A stretch of DNA of 64,000 nt from the NCBI RefSeq assembly GCF_001039355.2, contig NW_019775402.1, positions 416,080 through 480,079 of the forward strand. The letters run 5' to 3'. The notes under the pieces were generated by a model that worked only from the letters and a program-made list of their open reading frames with translations, was not told the origin of the DNA and did not search any database. Position 1 is the stretch's first letter. The number at the start of each line of letters is the position of its first letter. This stretch comes from Lingula anatina (taxonomy: Eukaryota; Brachiopoda; Lingulata; Lingulida; Lingulidae). Made by a program: the position numbers and the translations under genes. Positions 53,101-59,100 of the stretch are shown here, piece after piece.

Positions 53101-56100
53101 TCAAGACTGGCTTGTGTCTTCTAAAGGAACCATTTACACGAATCGAGTTAAATTTGTCCCAATATGTGTATGTTCAGTTTACGAGTAAGTAAAGTTCATA
53201 GCAGATATCTTGCAAAGAAAATTGATACCATTCCTTGTTTTATGACTGATCAGTCAAAATCCATTCTCAATTTTTAGACACCCAGCCAGCACCTCTCATA
53301 CCAGCACCCTGGCGGTGCCCCCTACTACCAGAGACGACCTATTTCACCGAGGATTCCAGCCTTACAGAGCTGGAGAGGATCTGTCTTCACGCACAGCACT
53401 TCCTTCACATTTTCCCTTCGATCCATCTCTGTACCCCTACCCTGGGTTCCTGCCGCCGCCATTCTCACATCCTGGCTACAGGTATGTTTTAAGTCTGGCT
53501 GTCCTGCAGAGTATATTTCATTTAAAAGAACTATCATGAGCATTGATCTTGCATTAAGTGGTAAATGGAGTATTTTTTGTGATTAAGTAATCAAAGCTCT
53601 GAAAGATGATCTTTAAACTTAAAACCAATGTTGGTCTCTGTTGGTAGATAAACATGGGTGGATAGTGAATACTTTCAACACTTTTGACAATAAACTTTCA
53701 AATCTATAAACTAGATCTTTAAACTTTCAAACACAAATAATTTTACATTTCACCAATCCTGATTAACTTTGCCCTCTCTATTACAGGATGGACGACCCAC
53801 TGTTGCTGGAACGGTATCGCATGATGCACCCCACTTACATGCACTACCTCCCCCCAGGCCTGATGCCACATCCTGGACTCCACCCCCACATGTTAGCCGC
53901 TGCCGCCGCCACGGGGAGATATCCCCCGGATCTCCTCCAGCACCAACTGGCCATGATGTCCCCGAGTGCTCGACCTCCGACTGACCACCGGTCACCTGTA
54001 CTGAGTGAGAGGTCAGTAGATTTGTGGTCATATGCCTGGGTTTGGGTATGTGGATGCACATATATACACACACAGAATGTAATGAACGTAACATATATTT
54101 TTATCAAGCTTTACATTTTTTAGACAAGTTAAAAAGTGATATCTTTTTATACATTGGTCTATGATGTGTTTTAGATAAAATTTCAATAATTTGGAGAAAG
54201 AAACTTATCCATTTGTTAATTAATAGAAGGAAAATATGCTTTAAAATGAATGCTTTAAAAATTTCAGGCAAAAACTTGAAGAGGAGCAAAGGAAAAGAGA
54301 ACATGAACTGGAATTGGAGCGAGAGAGAGAACGAGAACGCCAGAGAGAGAGGGAACGTGAATTAGAGAGAGAAAGGGAAAAAGCCAGAGAGAGGGAGAGA
54401 GAAAGGGAGAGAGAGCGCAGAGACAGTGAGGACAGGAGACGAGAACAGGAGAGACGAGCAGAATTAGGACTAGGTTAGTTTTGTAGTCACTGTATTTATC
54501 AGGATGAAATGAATTTTTAAAAATGGCCTGCTTTATTTTATGTACTTATATTGTACTTTAATTGTTCACTAGAATGTAATTAATAGTTCTGCTAAAGAAT
54601 ACAGAATAAATGTTTTAATTGGCATAGAAATATATAAATGATAGAAAATATGGTTTTGGCATTGGCTATAATAACATTTTATAGCCTGCTGAAATGACAT
54701 TCTAAAAAGTTAGAATCTGTATTGCGGAACTTTCTTAACTTATTTAAAGCAATGTTATTACATAACTTTTGGAGTTGTTTGAATCAAATTTTTGACAAAC
54801 CAGAAGTATGGGCTGAAATTTGTAATATTAAAGCTGTGTCTTATCTTGTATTTTCCACATGCAGTGGCGCCCTCACACAGCTATCCCCATCCCAGCTTGC
54901 CCCAGGACCTGTCTACTGCATCAGCTGCCAGGCGAGATTCACATCTTGCACTTAAAATGGAAGAAGAGGCAGCAATGTGGAGGGAAAGAATTAACTTACT
55001 GCATTTTGAGAAAGACAGAAATTTGTCACATTCTCACCAGGTTAGTTGTGAGAGTTCAGCTTGTAGTTTGAGTTCACATTTTTAAACAAAACTGGAGTTT
55101 AAAGAAAACTTACCTGACACTCAGCATATGTGAATTGCTACTGCAACTTGTAATTTTTTAAGTTACAGGAAGTAGTTACAGACTGTTAGTATTTTATTAA
55201 TCAGCTACCGTATTCCTCACCTATCTGTTAGGGATATGCTTCGATTTTTTTCACCCACAAAACAGTACTTTATTTTTATTTTTACTATTTCAGAGGTTTC
55301 TACATGATCAAATTGCCAAAGAGCAAGAACTTGTGAATAGAGAGCGAGAGCGTCGCCTCCAGCAAGACAAAATTATAGGTGGCTCTGCAATTCCGCCCAA
55401 ACTGAAACAGCCAATGCTCTCACCATTGGATCTTGACCATCAGCTTCCACCATCATTCCACAATCAGCATAAAGAGCCAATCAATCTCCATCGTCCCTAC
55501 GAGTCAACAGAAAAATCAAAATCCTCGATAGATTTTAGACACTTGGCTAATGGGTTTGAGAGATCGTCTTTCTCAGACTATGAACGCAGGTTACGCAATG
55601 AAAGAATCCTTGCACAAGATCGTTGGACATTGCAACAGTCACCTGGGTTTGCCTCTCCTGGCAGTCATGACAGGCGAGTTGACAGTGCAGCAGCAGATAG
55701 TACAAAGGTCAGCCAAGACAAGCTGGAACCAGTGCCAATTGACAGAAATTCTGCTGCTTTGAGGTACCCCAGTAAACAGGAGAGAAGACCAGAGGTTAGT
55801 CCCAGAGCAAATCATTCCTATTACAGGCCTTTTGAAACAACATCCCAGACAGTCGATGAACAAAAGTTGAGCAGACGACAGCCAATACCCCCTGCAGAGT
55901 CTGACCCAATTAATGCACTTCATGAGGAGTACTTACGATATGAGAGTATGCTGAGACAGCATGCCCAACATACAGACTCCACCCCAAAAGAATGCCGCAG
56001 CAAACTTGACATTGAGGAAGAAATGATGCGTAAAGCAAGGCTCTCCAAAACATGGAAAGGAGAGGAGGATGAAATATCCCCAGAGGAGAGACGAACGCAG

Positions 56101-59100
56101 CATTTATTAACCATAGCCTCAGGACCTCCGCTGAGGATGGATAAGTCGCCAATGAAGTTGGGCTTCCTCAGCTCTTTTGGATTAGTGGACCAGGATAAGA
56201 AATCAGACCTTGAATTTGAAAAAGTTTGCAGGAGAAGGAGATTGTACAGAGAGAGCAGTCTTAGTCCGGTGGTTGTAGACGAGGCTGAGAGGGCGACATC
56301 TCCTCTGCAGATTACAACCAGTTATAAGGTAGAGGACCTAAATCGGGAGCCATTTTACAAGGAAAAGGCTAATTTTCTGAAACAACTTGGGTTGGAGGCT
56401 GTTCCATCTTACAGAAGAAGAGGTAGGAAGTGGAATCGAGTTGTTTGATGTTTTTGGTTCTACTTAACATTGTCGTCTCAGAAATTTTATGTTTGTGTCA
56501 TAAGTAAGATTTTGTATTTAATCTAAAAATATTTCCTTTTCTGTTACCAGTATTATAATTTTTAGAAAATTTTTATTTCTTTGAAAAGTTAAAGAGTTTA
56601 CAACAATATTGATATAATGACTTTTTTACATTAAGAAATCGAGGTGATACAGAGAACTTTACTGGAAGAAAGACGTCGAAGGGTGATCCGTATGGCACAA
56701 AGAAAGAAACAAAGGCAGCACAAAATGTTGAAAAGACAGCAAAAGGCAGCAGAAGATCAAAAATCAAATTTAGCCGAGCAGACGATACAACCAATCCAGC
56801 ACAGCCACAGTGCACCCTCGTCACCAACCAAACCCTCGTCCCCCCTGAAGCGTACCAGGCAGAGTAAGTGCTTCAAAAAAATAATAAATAAATAAAATAA
56901 AGCTCTATTTACGATGATTGTAAGACATCTAGTGCCAATAATGTATGCATACTGCGAACATAATAAGTCCTTTTCATATTGTGGGTTATACTAATACTTA
57001 CATATATATCTCAACATTTTGACTGGTCCTTGGATGTAATTACACTATGGAGACCTTTCACAAGGTCACTTCAAACTGTTTGGACCTATCAAAATTAACC
57101 AGGTGAACTGTATGACCATATCCTTTAGATGACTCTTTTAAATCATAGTCAGGCTATTGGGTTTATCACTATCTCAGAACATTGTGATACAGATAAGTTT
57201 ATGGTACAAGTTTATGAAAAGGGTCATAGATGACCAGCAGAAGTCTGTGAGGAACACACAATGCCATCTTGGCAAGCAAGTATTTCATTAAACACATTAT
57301 GAATGAATGTATATAGTTTGTGATAGCAGGCAGATTTTCAGCATACATCAATCTTTTGATTTGCTACAGCATTTCAAAAGAAGCTTAGTAATAGAGCTTT
57401 AGGCTCATACCAGTTTGGGAATATCTGCAGCTTTGAACAGGCGTTACGATGTTTGTCATCATGGTATGCTCACCATGTCTGTTTGCTTGTAGGATCTCAG
57501 AGCCCCTGTGGGATGAAGAGGAAGAAGAGTCAAAATGACGCTGTCTCATCATCACCCAAGAGAAGAAACGTGGATTTTTTCAAAAACTCTTCGAAAAACT
57601 CCCCTGGTTCTCCCAACAAGACTCGAAACTCCCCTGTCAAAGAAAGGGACTCCCCCAGTGCAATTCCCAAAGGGAAGATAAGTTGTTCCAATTCCAAACA
57701 GGCGATTATTTTCCCAGAAAGTCACGAGAAACATAAGTCGTGGAGCAGGGAGTTTGCTGAGGAGTTCCACCAGTCAGTGCTGCAGAGCACCCAGAAGCAG
57801 ATGGCAAGCAAATCTGGTAAAGTTCCTATCCCAAGGCCTCATTCAGAATAGGGGACTAACTTGTCCGAGGGTCAAATGTGGCTACCCACTACAAAGCTTG
57901 CTGTTTAATCCGCTCATAGACACTGAATAGATATCCCTTGGGGCAGTATTCAAGTGGGTCAGCCATATTTGACCCTCTGACTAGTTAGTCCTCTATTCAG
58001 AATGAGGCCCAAGATTTGAAAGATAGATCCTGTGTAGTTAACAGACCTGTAGTCCACCACATTTGTTCCCACACAGTCCATTCTTTTCAAATCCTTTCGG
58101 AGCATGGTAACTTGAATTGTAACTCAAAATAGGCCAGTTTCTATATATCTATACATAACAAAGATAATTGTGAAATGACAACAGATTTACCCTTGATCAT
58201 GTTAACTATTATATGAATATAACTCTAATTATTCATTTCAACCTGCGCTAAATGGAAGGCTCACGTAACTTAAAATTGTTCTCTAAATTTGCAGGATCCA
58301 GTCTTGAGCATTCAGGATCAACAGAAAATTTCCTTCGTATTAGACGAACAAACGACCGTCCATGTCCCGAACAATCACCTCACAACTTGAACAACAGAAC
58401 TCCAATTGGCAACCATGCCAAGGTGCCCTGTAAAGATTCTTTGCCGTTTAATAATGCCTCGTCATCTTCCAAAAATGTACACCCTGGCGATTCCCATAGC
58501 AATGGATCGTGTGACAGTAATTCCGTTTTAAAATGGCCTGGGATTGAGGTGCTAATGGAGGCTTATCAGAGACATGTTGAAGGTACAACAAGTGACCTTG
58601 ACCTCAAAACATGACCTTGACCTTGCATATACCCATGACCTTGAAATACAACATCAGGATGGCATGTTTTGAGGTTGATGATTGAATGTTATGGATGTAA
58701 TACATAATGTTGGTGATGCTGTAGCCAATGCCCCAGCATGCACGTTATTGACAGAGCTATTAGACAAAAGTATGACCTGCCTAGCCATACATCCAAGATG
58801 TCGTCTGCTGAGCTTGCTACCATTCTGCCTTGGTGTGCTATGTGTTTGTGCATGGACTGCTGCAGCTTTTCTAGCACATTTTCCAGGACTCTCATTTCAA
58901 TGTCTTCAGCGCAATGTGCCTTGGTAAATAATGTGACAGAACTAGACACTCTAAAAAAACTGCAAGACTGGTGATTTTTAGCTTTCTCAGAAAAAATTTT
59001 AAAAAGTGAAGAACGCTTAATATTATTGAAAGAAATCAGACTGAATGTGAACATTTTAACAGTGTTGTATTTTATACAGGAAGATCTCTAAGTCTAAGGG

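Noticed and set aside
58583-58614. Exon 12 as terminal coding exon (stop at 58612-58614)
   Set aside because: A good donor and the conserved C-terminal coiled coil in exons 13-14 show that the gene continues; retained only as a possible intron-retention form.
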